NCBI RefSeq assembly: GCF_009725165.1
Contig: NZ_WNZW01000001.1
Location: forward strand, 868,001-932,000
Origin: Paenibacillus woosongensis
Lineage (GTDB): Bacteria > Bacillota > Bacilli > Paenibacillales > Paenibacillaceae
Direction: 5' to 3'
DNA length: 64,000 bases
Position 1 is the stretch's first letter, and the number at the start of each line of letters is the position of its first letter. A program made the translations under genes and the position numbers. Positions 1-9,325 of this stretch are shown here, one piece after another. Below the pieces are notes generated by a model. It worked only from the letters and a program-made list of their open reading frames with translations, searched no databases and had not been told where the DNA came from.

Positions 1-81
1 CGTGGTCGGATCGTCCACGTAAACGAACCCTCGACCTTATGCTGCCACACTTGCTAAACAAGCTTCAGCGACCAAGAAAAC

Positions 82-109
82 AAGCCAAAAGGACGCCTGC
101 CGGCGTCCT
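82..109 (-). terminator. Terminator of the SLH 5'-nucleotidase gene
   Basis: On the minus strand a GGACGCC/GGCGTCC hairpin with a four-base loop is followed by TTTTGG. It lies about 50 bases past the stop of the minus-strand gene ending at 156. The remaining bases 1-81 show no gene. Confidence 0.75.
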
Positions 110-155
110 CTGGTGGTCCAATCCTATGTGCTACCTCCCCACTTGGTTCCGTTCC

Positions 156-3100
156 TTATGCCTCATCCACAAATCCAAGCTCTCGGAGCAATTTCAGCAA
201 GATCACTGCAGCTTGGGCGCGGGTTACCTTTCCTTGAGCATCGAAATTTCCCTGCGGATCGCCCTTCACCATACCACGGTCCGCCAGATAGGCAGCGCCG
301 GGGATCGCCCAGGCAGGAATCGCGTGTTGATCCTTAAATACCGCCAAAGAGCCCGGTATATTGCTTCCATCGCTGCCGTCCACAAGGCGGAGGGCATGGG
401 CGACCATTACAGCCATTTCGGCGCGGTTTAGCTCTTGATCCGGATTGAAATGGCCGGATTCATCGCCGGTTACGATCCCATACTGGGCAGCAGAGCCGAT
501 CTCCGCGGCATGCGGCGTATTTGGGCCGACATCAGCAAATCGGCTATCCCCGATTACTGTAACTGAGGCCAATCCCAGGCTCCGCATCAGCAGAGCTGCA
601 AATTCGCCTTTGCTCACTGCTTGCCCCGGAGCAAATGTGGAATCATCCGTTCCTTTGGCGATCATTCGCGAAGTCAAGGCCTCGATCGCCTGCTCAGCCC
701 AATGCCCATGGATATCCGCAAACGTTTTGCGGTATTCCAGCACAGCATAGATGCTGTTGCCGGGGCGTTTGATTTCAAGGGCAGTTCCTTCATTTGTGCG
801 TATTTTCACCGCAGGCACGAAGAGCAATTCACCAGTCGTTTCATCATATTGAACCGCCGTTAATAGCTTATCGGCAAAATGATCGGGAATGCCGATCGTT
901 CGGCTGACATAGGTTAACCCGAAATAACTGATCTCCCGTTCCTCGTCTTTCCCGGATAAGGTCACTTTAAAATCAAAGACCGTACCGGGTACGACTCCGG
1001 CCCCCAGATCCGCGGCTTTACCGTTAATCTGCTGCAGCTTCTCTCCTGTGACGGGTGCCAAAATGACATTGATCGAAGCCTCCTGCAAATCCAGCGTGCC
1101 ATTACCGCCCTCTAGCTGCTGTAAACCCAGCACATGCAGCGGAAGACGATAACTTGCTGATGCGGTACGGATGACCATGACGAGGTTCTTGTCTCTAGAG
1201 GATGCTGATGCCAGCGCCTTTGCCTGAAGCGACACCTTCATTGCGTGCAAAGCGGAACTTGATCCGGCAACGTCCTTCTCCTCCGCCTGAATAATGATCT
1301 CACGGTTCCCTTGCTCGGCGGCTGCCAAAGCAGCTTCAACGTCAGACAGCTGCGCGGTAATCCGAATCATTTCCGTGCCGTCCGCTGCGATTTCTTTTGT
1401 CCGCTGCAGCTGATCGCCAGACAGCATATTCGCTCCCTGACTGCCGTTTCCGCTGGCGCCGTGTTCCTTACCCGGCTCATTCTTGCCATTTCCTTGGCTC
1501 CCGCCGGCGGCGTTGCTGCCCCCACCAGCATTGCCGCCGCCAGCATTGCCAGACCCGCTGCCATTTCCAGGTTTGCTCTCCGGCTTCGCTTGTTCAACAA
1601 TACGCCCTTCTACCCGGGGATGGACCGTCCCTCCCTGCTGCTCCACATGCTCCATAAAGATCTCATAGTCGGGATACCCGAGATCCTCATGGTACGCGCC
1701 AAGCGCAACCGCCTCGGCAAAGGAAGCATAACCGTCTCCCCCGTTGGCCACGAAGCTGTTGGTTGCCAAGCGGTAAATCGCAGACTCATTCAGCGGAATG
1801 TACCGCTCACCATTTTGAATCTGGATATCATACACTTTGCTGCCAGCCGGAGCTTTCGAATCCCACTTGAACTTCATGCCGGCGACCTGCGGAAATTTAC
1901 CCGGCAGATCGGCAAGCTTGGCGCCGCTTACGCCATTCTCCAGTCCATCCTTAAGCTGTTTGCCGGTCACATCCAAAATATACAGCGTGTTGCCAAACGG
2001 CATCACCGTACGCAGCTCGCCCATCGTAATTTCGCCTTCGTCAATGGAAGCGCGGATTCCCCCGCCATTGGTCAGGGCAATATCCGCATTTTTGAGAGCC
2101 TTCGCTTTCGCCAGCATGCCGTCGGCAATGAGGTTCCCCAGATTCGTCTCTCTGGAGCGCACATGCTCGCGCTCCCCGTCGAGAACAACGCCGGCAATTC
2201 CGATCACCTGCTTTTTGAGCGCGTCCAGTTCAGCGTTATATGGCTCCAGCATCGCTTTCAGCTCGCGATCTTCCTCTACCTGGCTGTCTACGGGAATAAG
2301 CCTTCCGGACGTTTGGCCCGCCTCCGTCAGCACGACGCCGTTAAGGTCAAAATAAAGATCGACGCGGCCCAAATATTTCCCCCATTCATTGGCCTGCACG
2401 ATTACCGTCGGCGCGCCGCCATCCGAATTCAAGATGATTTCCGGCTCATCCAGCTTCGTATGGGTATGGCCGCCGACAATCAGGTCGATCCCGTCCACTG
2501 CGCCAGCGAGCTGCTTATCCCGGCTATAGCCTAGATGGGACAAGGCGATAATGATCTGAATGCCTTCCTGCTCCATCGCCTTTACCGTCTCGGCTGCAGC
2601 CTCTGCAGCGGGAAGAAATGCAACATTTTTTCCGGGACTCGATGTTTCCTTGGTATCTTCTGTGGTCAGGCCCATCACACCAACACGCTTGCCGTTGACG
2701 TCAAACACGACATACGGATACACGCCAGCATCCCCTGCCGCTTGAGAAGCGCCAGCCCTCATCGTCTTAGGCGATCTAATCCATGGCGCCATATGATTAT
2801 CCTTGCTGAAATCAATGTTCGAGCTTACCAGCGGGAACTGTGCCTGGCTCACAAATTCGGCAAGCACGGCTGTTCCCCGGTCAAACTCGTGATTGCCGAA
2901 GGTCATTGCGTCATATTGCAGCTGATTCATGAACGCCAGATCGGCCAGCCCCAGCCACTTGGTAAAATAAAGATCCCCCGAGAACACATCCCCTGCATCG
3001 ACCAACAGGCTGTTTCCGGCCGTCTCCTCGCGGATTTCCCTGATAAGGGTTCCGCGTCTTGCGACATCGGCTAAATGGGCATGCGTATCATTGGTATGCA

Positions 3101-5150
3101 TCACCGTCAGCTTCCAGTCCGCCGGGACAGCCTCACTCACTGTTACTTTTGCAATAGCCATGCCATAGCCGTCGTCGCTGATTGCCGTAACCTCCGCACT
3201 CCCGGCAGATACAGGTGTAACGAGACCATCCCCATTTACCGCCGCGATACCGGGATTGGAGGATGTCCATTTCACACCGATTTGGCCAACGCCGACGGCG
3301 TCCACCGCAGCCGTCAGCTTCTCCCCGGCACCGCCCAGATTAAGGCGCAAGTCCGTCTTATTCAAGGTTACCTTGGTAACCTCCAGCTCCAGGACAGTCA
3401 CGGTGCCTCCAACCTCGTTTGCAACGAGCAGCAGCGGGCGCCCCGTCGGGCTGTCTGGCGCAGGAATGAATTCCAGTCCCTCCGGCCCCGTATCGGTATC
3501 CAGGCCCGCGCCGAAATCACGCGTATTCGTATAATTGACGAATTCCGGCGCCGCTGGGTCAGTCACGTCATAAGTCATCACGCCGCCGATCCGCTCCAGC
3601 CCGATAAAAGCAAACACTTTATCGCCGACCCGGCCAATCGAGACGTATTCGGGCTCAGGGCCTTTTTTGCCGCTGCGGTCATCCTTCTCTGCCTTGCTGT
3701 TGCTCACATTGAAATAATCCGGCAGACGCTGGGCAGTAATTTGCTCAAAATCACTGCCGCTATCATACACAAGCCGCATGTCCGCAGCATTCCATATGGA
3801 GAATGAACGTCCCCCGTACAAATAAACCTCGTCGTTCCCCATATCTCCTGCGACCTCGACTTTATCGTAAACCGTTCCCTTGCCCTCTAGAAACTGCGCT
3901 GCCGCAGAGCCGGGGTTCAGCCGGGTTCGCAGCTTGCCAAGCGTTGTACCGTTCACCCGGCCCGGCCATTCGGTGACATCCCCTTCATTGGCCGTGAACA
4001 GATAGGTCTGGCCGCCAAAATCATAGGCAGCTATTCCATCCGGCATATATTGGCCGAAGAATGGAACATTCTCCAGCTTGATCGCCCCGTCCTTCACCAA
4101 GTCAAACGAATTGGCCGGGTCGTTTAAGTCTTTCACACCTAACCCGCGCACGGCTGTTACCGTTTTCGCGGCGATATTGATCTCAGCGATCGCGTTATTC
4201 TCTTGCAGCGACACATAAGCAGTCTCTCCATCTGACGAAAGGGCAATATACTCCGGTTCCAAATCGAACAAGGCATCGGCCTTATTCCCCAGACCGGTGA
4301 TGCTGCCGTCTGCGCCGGAAGCTCCACGGATATGCACCGAATCGTCGATCACCGCAGGATCATCGAATTTAACATGCGTCACTTCTCCGGTCAGCGTATC
4401 GACGATGGTAACGCTGCCTTCCGGATCGATCCCGGCAAGCCGCGGTTCTCCTTCGTCCGCCGTCAGTATATAGCGTCCGTCCGGTGTAAACAGAAGCATG
4501 TCCGGCTGCACGCCGGCCGCATAAGTCGTCAGCAAATTCCCTTCCTCATCCAGGACGAGTATTTTGCCCGCTTTGGCAGCATCCGCTTCCTGTACTGCTA
4601 CAGCTATGCGCTTCGTTTCCGCATGTACATCGACGCTGGTCAAGTCGCCGTATTGGAAGCCGTCCTTCTCCGCCAGCTCCTTCACTTGAATCGTCTTCTC
4701 CTTCGTTAAAGCACCGCCGGCCAGCTTGATGATATCGAGGCTTGGCGGATTGGAGGAACCGTTAACGAGGTAGAACCTCCCGTTCCCTTTATTGTATTTT
4801 ACGATCTCGGCCACGCCGCCGTCCTTGTTGGTGGAGCCGACCCGGTATGAACCGATTTTGCGAATGTAGAGCTTGTCTGTAAAATCGTAAGAGTCCGCTG
4901 CAGCGTATACATTTTGCGTTACGGAATATGCATCCGCTGTTTGTCTATGACCGGCTTGTCCGGCATCGGTTTGGAGTTCGCCAGCCTGCGGCCCGCCAGC
5001 GCCAATTTCTTCCGCCTCAAGCTGCTCCAAATGATCAAGTGCTGCGTTACCATCTTCGGCATAAGCCGCAGCCCCTGTAAACAGTGAGCCGGCAAGAAGT
5101 TGAAACGCCAGCAGTAAATATACAATCCTCCTGCCCATATTACGCAACAT
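156..5150 (-). CDS. SLH-anchored multidomain 5'-nucleotidase / metallophosphoesterase with choice-of-anchor I domain
   Basis: A 1664-residue secreted surface protein. Domains in order: signal peptide (about 1-32); a beta-propeller-like 'choice-of-anchor I' region (about 60-590); a bacterial Ig-like (BIG2) domain (about 597-675, ending in a TSSNPGIAAV-type motif); a calcineurin-like metallophosphoesterase with HTNDTHAH near 687, GNHEFD near 753 and GGHTHT near 896; a 5'-nucleotidase C-terminal domain with NGGGIRAS near 1030; a Gly/Asn/Ser linker (about 1190-1240); and three SLH motifs (about 1473-1664) for binding to secondary cell-wall polymer. The family releases phosphate from extracellular nucleotides; that activity is inferred from the intact metal-binding motifs. 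The start is preceded by AGGGAGGG. It is a single-gene unit with its own terminator. The propeller/nucleotidase fusion is known in Bacillota but this is an elaborate version. Confidence 0.9.
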   Translation of the reverse strand: MLRNMGRRIVYLLLAFQLLAGSLFTGAAAYAEDGNAALDHLEQLEAEEIGAGGPQAGELQTDAGQAGHRQTADAYSVTQNVYAAADSYDFTDKLYIRKIGSYRVGSTNKDGGVAEIVKYNKGNGRFYLVNGSSNPPSLDIIKLAGGALTKEKTIQVKELAEKDGFQYGDLTSVDVHAETKRIAVAVQEADAAKAGKILVLDEEGNLLTTYAAGVQPDMLLFTPDGRYILTADEGEPRLAGIDPEGSVTIVDTLTGEVTHVKFDDPAVIDDSVHIRGASGADGSITGLGNKADALFDLEPEYIALSSDGETAYVSLQENNAIAEINIAAKTVTAVRGLGVKDLNDPANSFDLVKDGAIKLENVPFFGQYMPDGIAAYDFGGQTYLFTANEGDVTEWPGRVNGTTLGKLRTRLNPGSAAAQFLEGKGTVYDKVEVAGDMGNDEVYLYGGRSFSIWNAADMRLVYDSGSDFEQITAQRLPDYFNVSNSKAEKDDRSGKKGPEPEYVSIGRVGDKVFAFIGLERIGGVMTYDVTDPAAPEFVNYTNTRDFGAGLDTDTGPEGLEFIPAPDSPTGRPLLLVANEVGGTVTVLELEVTKVTLNKTDLRLNLGGAGEKLTAAVDAVGVGQIGVKWTSSNPGIAAVNGDGLVTPVSAGSAEVTAISDDGYGMAIAKVTVSEAVPADWKLTVMHTNDTHAHLADVARRGTLIREIREETAGNSLLVDAGDVFSGDLYFTKWLGLADLAFMNQLQYDAMTFGNHEFDRGTAVLAEFVSQAQFPLVSSNIDFSKDNHMAPWIRSPKTMRAGASQAAGDAGVYPYVVFDVNGKRVGVMGLTTEDTKETSSPGKNVAFLPAAEAAAETVKAMEQEGIQIIIALSHLGYSRDKQLAGAVDGIDLIVGGHTHTKLDEPEIILNSDGGAPTVIVQANEWGKYLGRVDLYFDLNGVVLTEAGQTSGRLIPVDSQVEEDRELKAMLEPYNAELDALKKQVIGIAGVVLDGEREHVRSRETNLGNLIADGMLAKAKALKNADIALTNGGGIRASIDEGEITMGELRTVMPFGNTLYILDVTGKQLKDGLENGVSGAKLADLPGKFPQVAGMKFKWDSKAPAGSKVYDIQIQNGERYIPLNESAIYRLATNSFVANGGDGYASFAEAVALGAYHEDLGYPDYEIFMEHVEQQGGTVHPRVEGRIVEQAKPESKPGNGSGSGNAGGGNAGGGSNAAGGSQGNGKNEPGKEHGASGNGSQGANMLSGDQLQRTKEIAADGTEMIRITAQLSDVEAALAAAEQGNREIIIQAEEKDVAGSSSALHAMKVSLQAKALASASSRDKNLVMVIRTASASYRLPLHVLGLQQLEGGNGTLDLQEASINVILAPVTGEKLQQINGKAADLGAGVVPGTVFDFKVTLSGKDEEREISYFGLTYVSRTIGIPDHFADKLLTAVQYDETTGELLFVPAVKIRTNEGTALEIKRPGNSIYAVLEYRKTFADIHGHWAEQAIEALTSRMIAKGTDDSTFAPGQAVSKGEFAALLMRSLGLASVTVIGDSRFADVGPNTPHAAEIGSAAQYGIVTGDESGHFNPDQELNRAEMAVMVAHALRLVDGSDGSNIPGSLAVFKDQHAIPAWAIPGAAYLADRGMVKGDPQGNFDAQGKVTRAQAAVILLKLLRELGFVDEA

Positions 5151-5391
5151 GAATTCCCTCCCTGTATGATGATTATTATCGCCCCCATCATATAGAACAA
5201 ATGTTATCGTTAACGCTTTAAAAGTAGCGCTTTATGTAAATTAGCTGGTTGAGCCATAAATGCAAAAAACCAGCAGGCTTCTTCTTGTGAGGAAGATGGA
5301 TCCGCTGGCCTTGTTATACTTTATTGCCATCTCACTGGTGAATATGACCGAGCTGCTCGAAATTTTGCGGTCATTTCTCCGTGGTGCGCAG
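5151..5391. other. Intergenic promoter region of the 5'-nucleotidase gene
   Basis: No convincing gene. It must hold the promoter of the minus-strand nucleotidase gene. Two near-identical octamers (ACGCTTTA and GCGCTTTA, around 5213-5234) could be a regulator site, but no known box is matched. A short plus-strand frame at 5260-5463 was considered and rejected. Confidence 0.4.
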
Positions 5392-5443
5392 CCAAAAAAA
5401 ACGATCACCACCTGCCTTCCAAAGAAAGACAACGATGATGATC
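5392..5443 (-). terminator. Terminator downstream of the FMN-riboswitch-controlled transporter
   Basis: Minus-strand stem CGATCATCA / GTGGTGATCG followed by eight T residues. It lies about 80 bases past the stop of the transporter gene that ends at 5520. Confidence 0.7.
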
Positions 5444-5519
5444 GATCTGAAAGCTTAAGTTGAACCCAACAAATAAATATGTGGCAAATACGTACACGTT
5501 GTTATCATATCTACATGAA

Positions 5520-6500
5520 TTATGAAGACTTAAGTGCCGCATCAGGCGCTGCCTGTGACTGACGGGAAATTACGAACAGCGTAGCCCAGATCAGCATAAA
5601 ACCGAAGGCCTGAGCGGCCGTGACCATCTCCTGAAAGGCAATCCAGTTGATCAGTACTCCGACCATCGGGAAACTTAGCTCCGCAAGTGTGGCGACCGAG
5701 GCCTTGGTCGTAGTCAGCCCTTTATAATAGACGAGCAGGCTGAGCAAGCCTGGCAGCAGCGCTTGACCGAGCAAGTTCAAGGATACGGCCGCAAAAGCGC
5801 CAGCCTCAGTAGGTATGTTCCAAGCTGCCCCTTCGTTCCAGGTAATCGCGAACAAAAGCGGCAGTGCTAGCACGAAGCGAAGCGAGGTTACCGTCTCGTA
5901 TTTCATTTGGCCCACCATCAGACGGCCCATTACTGTAGAACCGCCCCACAGCGCCGCCGCGCCAAGCGACAGCAGGCTGCCGACCTGTACGATTTCGCTC
6001 CAGTGCCCGATCGGCAGAGTAAAGCCGAAGGTCAGCAGATAGGTGCCGGCCAGTGCCAGAATAATCAGCCAAGAGAAATGACGCGGCAGCCGTTCCTTCA
6101 GCAGCATTCTTGCCAGGACGATCGCAAACAGCGGCTGGAGCTTCTGCAGAAGCAGAACGGCATTGGGATTGCCATGAACGAGTCCCATCGTGAACAGGAT
6201 GGTGGCTATGGCCGATCCGCCCCAGGAAATGAAGAGCAGGGCTCCGGCCTGCCTCCAGCCCATTCCTCGCAGCTCCTGGCGATTCTTCCACATGACCGGA
6301 ATAGCAATCAAGGCGATGATAATATGCTCCAGCAGCACGATTTGCGCCGATGTGAGCGACTTAAGCAAAATGATCCGAAATAGCGGATCGGCCCCCCAAA
6401 GGGCAGCTCCGAGGACGACTAGCCAGAACCCGCTTTTCGGGCGGGCGGCCTGCAGCGGCAGCGAAGGTTTGATTTTGACTCCTACAGTTGCGTTTTCCAT
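5520..6500 (-). CDS. EamA/DMT-family membrane transporter under FMN riboswitch control
   Basis: A 326-residue very hydrophobic protein with about ten predicted membrane segments arranged as two EamA repeats (ALWGADPLFR near residue 34 and ALWGGSTVMGR near 185 are the repeat starts). DMT-family proteins move small metabolites; the substrate cannot be read from the protein alone. The leader carries an FMN riboswitch (6632-6778) and its terminator (6542-6581), so expression should fall when FMN is plentiful. That makes riboflavin or a flavin-related compound the best substrate guess, comparable in principle to the RibN riboflavin transporters, which are also EamA proteins. The ATG sits shortly after a GGAGACTGCAAG ribosome binding site. 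It is monocistronic. Confidence 0.88.
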   Translation of the reverse strand: MENATVGVKIKPSLPLQAARPKSGFWLVVLGAALWGADPLFRIILLKSLTSAQIVLLEHIIIALIAIPVMWKNRQELRGMGWRQAGALLFISWGGSAIATILFTMGLVHGNPNAVLLLQKLQPLFAIVLARMLLKERLPRHFSWLIILALAGTYLLTFGFTLPIGHWSEIVQVGSLLSLGAAALWGGSTVMGRLMVGQMKYETVTSLRFVLALPLLFAITWNEGAAWNIPTEAGAFAAVSLNLLGQALLPGLLSLLVYYKGLTTTKASVATLAELSFPMVGVLINWIAFQEMVTAAQAFGFMLIWATLFVISRQSQAAPDAALKSS

Positions 6501-6541
6501 CTTGCAGTCTCCTTACCTTGAATACGGAGTCTTATACGCAG

Positions 6542-6581
6542 AAAACCCCCGTCATCGACATCGTCGACCTACACGGGGGCT
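6542..6581 (-). terminator. Expression-platform terminator of the FMN riboswitch
   Basis: Minus-strand hairpin with arms CCCCCGT and ACGGGGG followed by TTTTC, placed between the FMN aptamer and the transporter start codon. The position is that expected for a transcription-attenuating off switch. Confidence 0.85.
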
Positions 6582-6631
6582 GATCAAATAAGCTTGCCTG
6601 GACATGACAAATCCGCAGCATGCTTACCCTT

Positions 6632-6778
6632 GATCTTCTCCCATCCGGACTTTACCGTCGGCCCTGGATTTTCACCAGATCAGTCCCTGCCTCATTCAGA
6701 CAGGGAGTCGCGGGCTGAAGGCCGTTCAAGGAACGGACTATCACCGCCGGTCAGGAATTTCACCTTACCCCGAAGATC
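6632..6778 (-). ncRNA. FMN riboswitch (RFN element)
   Basis: The minus strand shows the conserved RFN blocks in order: GGTGAAATTCC, ACCGGCGGT, AGCCCGCGA, GGTGAAAATCC, GCCGACGGTAAAGTC and GGATGGGAGAAGATC. The outer GATCTTC/GAAGATC arms close the P1 helix exactly at both ends. It precedes a terminator and the EamA transporter gene. Confidence 0.97.
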
Positions 6779-7025
6779 CATATTCAAATTTTATTTTTGT
6801 TATTATCAAGCTCTGTTTGTTGCCTTGAATTTAGAATACTACAAATTAATACTTATTCCAGTGAAGGAAGTCACACTTGAAACCATCCATGATATGTTTC
6901 ATGTAAATTCATTTCACTTTCAAGTATTATAACATTATTTCATACGTTGTGTAATCCACTTTTTATTCCAAAGATTTGTTAAAATGTACTATATAAATAT
7001 CCTGTAAAAAGAGGTGCCCACCATC

Positions 7026-7778
7026 TTGCCTACTCTGCTTGAATTGGAACATTTGAAGAAGAGCCATGCGGACTCGCCCGGGACTCTTCTATTTAGCAAT
7101 GTCAGCGCAGCGGTAGCCCGCCACGACCGCGTTGCCCTTCTGGGCATGTCAGGGCAAGGCAAAAGCACCTTGCTGCGAATTTTATCCCTGCTGGATATAG
7201 CCGATGAAGGCGATATCCGCCTGGAGGGCATATCCTCCACGCAAATCGATCCTATAGAATGGCGTAAAGCCGTCTGCTATGTTGCCCAGCAGGCCGTCAT
7301 GCTGCCCGGCAGCGTCGAGGATAATTTGCGGACGGTGCATCAATTGCACCGCATTCCTTACGACGCTCCGCTTGTGGGCAAGCTGCTTGCACAAGCAGGC
7401 CTTGAGATGATCGACCTCAGCAAAAATGCAGCCGATTTATCCGGCGGGGAGAAGCAGCGCATCGCCCTGATCCGGTCGCTGCTGCTGCGGCCAAAAATAC
7501 TATTGCTCGACGAAATCACAGCTTCGCTGGATCAGAGCAACGCCATAAGGGTAGAGGAACTGCTCCAACAGTGGCATCGCCAGGAAGGCACCGCCATGAT
7601 CTGGGTGACGCATCAACTGGAGCAGGCTGCCCGGATCAGCGATTATGTCTGGTTTATGGGGGATCACACCCTGCTGGAAAAGACGCCTACGAAGCAGTTT
7701 TTTGAGCAGCCCGAGACAGGTCTTGCCCGCAAATTCCTGAATCAGCCGCTAGACAGGGGTGAATTATGTCTCTCTTAG
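7026..7778 (+). CDS. fetA: ABC transporter ATP-binding protein, FetA (YbbL)-like
   Basis: A 250-residue ATPase of the FetAB type, which energises a membrane partner thought to export iron or help redox stress resistance. Walker A reads GMSGQGKST, the signature is LSGGEKQRIAL and Walker B is ILLLDEIT, all intact. An in-frame GTG exists at 7014, but the TTG at 7026 is preferred because AAAGAGGTG lies nine bases before it. The stop overlaps the start of the permease gene by 13 bases, so the two are translationally coupled. Confidence 0.85.
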   Translation: MPTLLELEHLKKSHADSPGTLLFSNVSAAVARHDRVALLGMSGQGKSTLLRILSLLDIADEGDIRLEGISSTQIDPIEWRKAVCYVAQQAVMLPGSVEDNLRTVHQLHRIPYDAPLVGKLLAQAGLEMIDLSKNAADLSGGEKQRIALIRSLLLRPKILLLDEITASLDQSNAIRVEELLQQWHRQEGTAMIWVTHQLEQAARISDYVWFMGDHTLLEKTPTKQFFEQPETGLARKFLNQPLDRGELCLS

Positions 7779-8518
7779 CACTCAGCTTTACGATCATTTT
7801 CGTCATGGTCACGATGCTGATCTCCGTATGGCAGAAGCTTGATCTGGAGAAGGATATCGCCATCGGAACGATCCGTGCCGCTGCGCAGCTGCTGCTCGTC
7901 GGCTATGTGCTTCAGTTTGTATTTAACAGCAATCATCCGTTATTCATCATCGCTATCGTCATATTCATGATTACCGTCGCTGCCAGCAATGCCGCCAAGC
8001 GGGGCAAAGGGCTGGCAGGAATCTGGTGGAGAGTAGCCATCGCCATTACAGCCACGGAATTGCTCATGATGGGCCTCTTGCTGGGACTGGACATTATAGA
8101 GCCTACACCCCAATACATCATTCCGATCAGCGGCATGACCATTGGCAACGCCATGGTGGTAGCCGGATTGTTCCTGAACCAGTTCAAACGCGATATCCTT
8201 GCTTCGCGCGGCGAAATCGAAACGCTGCTCTCCCTGGGTGCATCCGCTCGGAGATCGGTTCAGGATGTCATGATACGCTCCGTGAAATCGAGTATGATCC
8301 CGACGATCGATGGAATGAAAACCGTAGGGCTCGTCCAGCTGCCGGGCATGATGACCGGCATGATTATCGCCGGAGCCGATCCCGTCGAAGCGGTCCGCTA
8401 TCAAATTCTGATCGTGTTTGCCTTTACCAGCTCCGCCGCCATTACTAGCATCCTGCTCAGCGCGCTCAGCTACCGTCAATGGTTTACGAAGGATTTGCGT
8501 CTGCGCCGGGTCGAATAA
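7766..8518 (+). CDS. fetB: ABC transporter permease, FetB (YbbM/UPF0014)-like
   Basis: A 250-residue membrane protein with several hydrophobic helices and the family motif SGMTIGNAM near residue 112, followed by QLPGMMTGMIIAGADP near 190, both hallmarks of the UPF0014/FetB family. It pairs with the upstream ATPase (13-base overlap). In Escherichia coli FetAB takes part in iron homeostasis; the same role here is inference from family. Confidence 0.9.
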   Translation: MSLLALSFTIIFVMVTMLISVWQKLDLEKDIAIGTIRAAAQLLLVGYVLQFVFNSNHPLFIIAIVIFMITVAASNAAKRGKGLAGIWWRVAIAITATELLMMGLLLGLDIIEPTPQYIIPISGMTIGNAMVVAGLFLNQFKRDILASRGEIETLLSLGASARRSVQDVMIRSVKSSMIPTIDGMKTVGLVQLPGMMTGMIIAGADPVEAVRYQILIVFAFTSSAAITSILLSALSYRQWFTKDLRLRRVE

Positions 8519-8713
8519 CGCTATGACATTAATCTACTCTCCTGAGGAATCATTAAAAGGGATCCTCGAAGTCTCGCATCAAAGAAATCATGCTTGTATA
8601 TTATCTTTATTCAATTAAATACCTTTAATTTCTATATTTACATATTATACTTAAAATTCAATTGATTTATTTTCCACAAATGTATATATTAATTAAAAAG
8701 GAGGTGTTAATCT

Positions 8714-9067
8714 ATGAATTTTAGTTTAAAAAGAATATCTTTTATCACTCTCTTCTTGACATTTTTAATTGCTATTACTTCAGTATTGCCAGCATCAACA
8801 GCCAGTGCAGCAAATAAGGCTAATGACTTCTATGATACCTCTCCAAAATATGTAGAAGTTTCTAGAACTATTAATTTTGCAAAGGGAGAGAAAGATTCTA
8901 GTTTTCCATCACTTAGTTACTACCACATTACTTACTTTCCAGCTGGTAGGTTTACAGGAACACTACAACTGGTTAATCCTTCCCTCACCGTTATTAATAA
9001 CGATGGTTCAGGGTACCATTATGTGACCTATAGAGGTTACGTTCAATACAATCCATATTGGCCTTAG
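8714..9067 (+). CDS. Small secreted protein of unknown function
   Basis: A 117-residue protein with a clear signal peptide (ALPASTASAA cleavage region near residue 33) and a mature part of about 84 residues rich in Tyr, Ser and Thr, with GRFTGTLQLVNPSLTVI followed by YRGYVQYNPYWP, probably a small beta-rich domain. I do not recognise the family. An excellent AAAAAGGAGGTG site precedes the ATG and a strong terminator follows, so it is a stand-alone gene. Its base composition and the preceding 190 bases are clearly more AT-rich than the neighbours, which suggests later acquisition. Confidence 0.75.
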   Translation: MNFSLKRISFITLFLTFLIAITSVLPASTASAANKANDFYDTSPKYVEVSRTINFAKGEKDSSFPSLSYYHITYFPAGRFTGTLQLVNPSLTVINNDGSGYHYVTYRGYVQYNPYWP

Positions 9068-9073
9068 TAGATC

Positions 9074-9110
9074 AGGAGCATTCAGTTAATATAGAATGCT
9101 CCTTTTCTTT
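9074..9110 (+). terminator. Terminator of the small secreted protein gene
   Basis: Hairpin GGAGCATTC / GAATGCTCC followed by TTTTCTTT, immediately after the stop codon of the gene ending at 9067. Confidence 0.9.
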
Positions 9111-9325
9111 ACTCATTAGGTATTATTTTCGCAATCACATGCCTAACCAGATCCCAAGCCTCACACCAAAACGGCAATCAACAAAGTTTTCTCTTCACCA
9201 TCCGGCTTCTTAGCCTTCGTGACCACGCCGGAGCTGTCAACGGTAACGGCCGGTATATTTTTGATACATGACGTCCTCATCTTCTCCGAAATCTAGGGCT
9301 GCCTGTGGATCACCTGTATTGTTAG
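9111..9325. other. Intergenic stretch with a possible decayed minus-strand coding remnant
   Basis: No intact gene. On the minus strand an open stretch from about 9290 to 9161 reads, in part, IPAVTVDSSGVVTKAKK, which resembles the ...VDSSGVVTA... phrase of bacterial Ig-like domains. It lacks a start and signal sequence, so it may be debris of a lost secreted-protein gene. Confidence 0.25.

Noticed and set aside
1311..2534. Long plus-strand open frame (407 codons) opposite the 5'-nucleotidase gene
   Set aside because: It is the antisense shadow of a clearly coding minus-strand gene with intact motifs; no ribosome binding site and no recognisable domain.
5260..5463. Plus-strand 67-codon frame with a hydrophobic stretch, resembling a small toxin peptide
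   Set aside because: The internal ATG has its Shine-Dalgarno-like sequence only two bases away, and the 3' half overlaps the minus-strand terminator of the EamA gene. No known type I toxin family matched.
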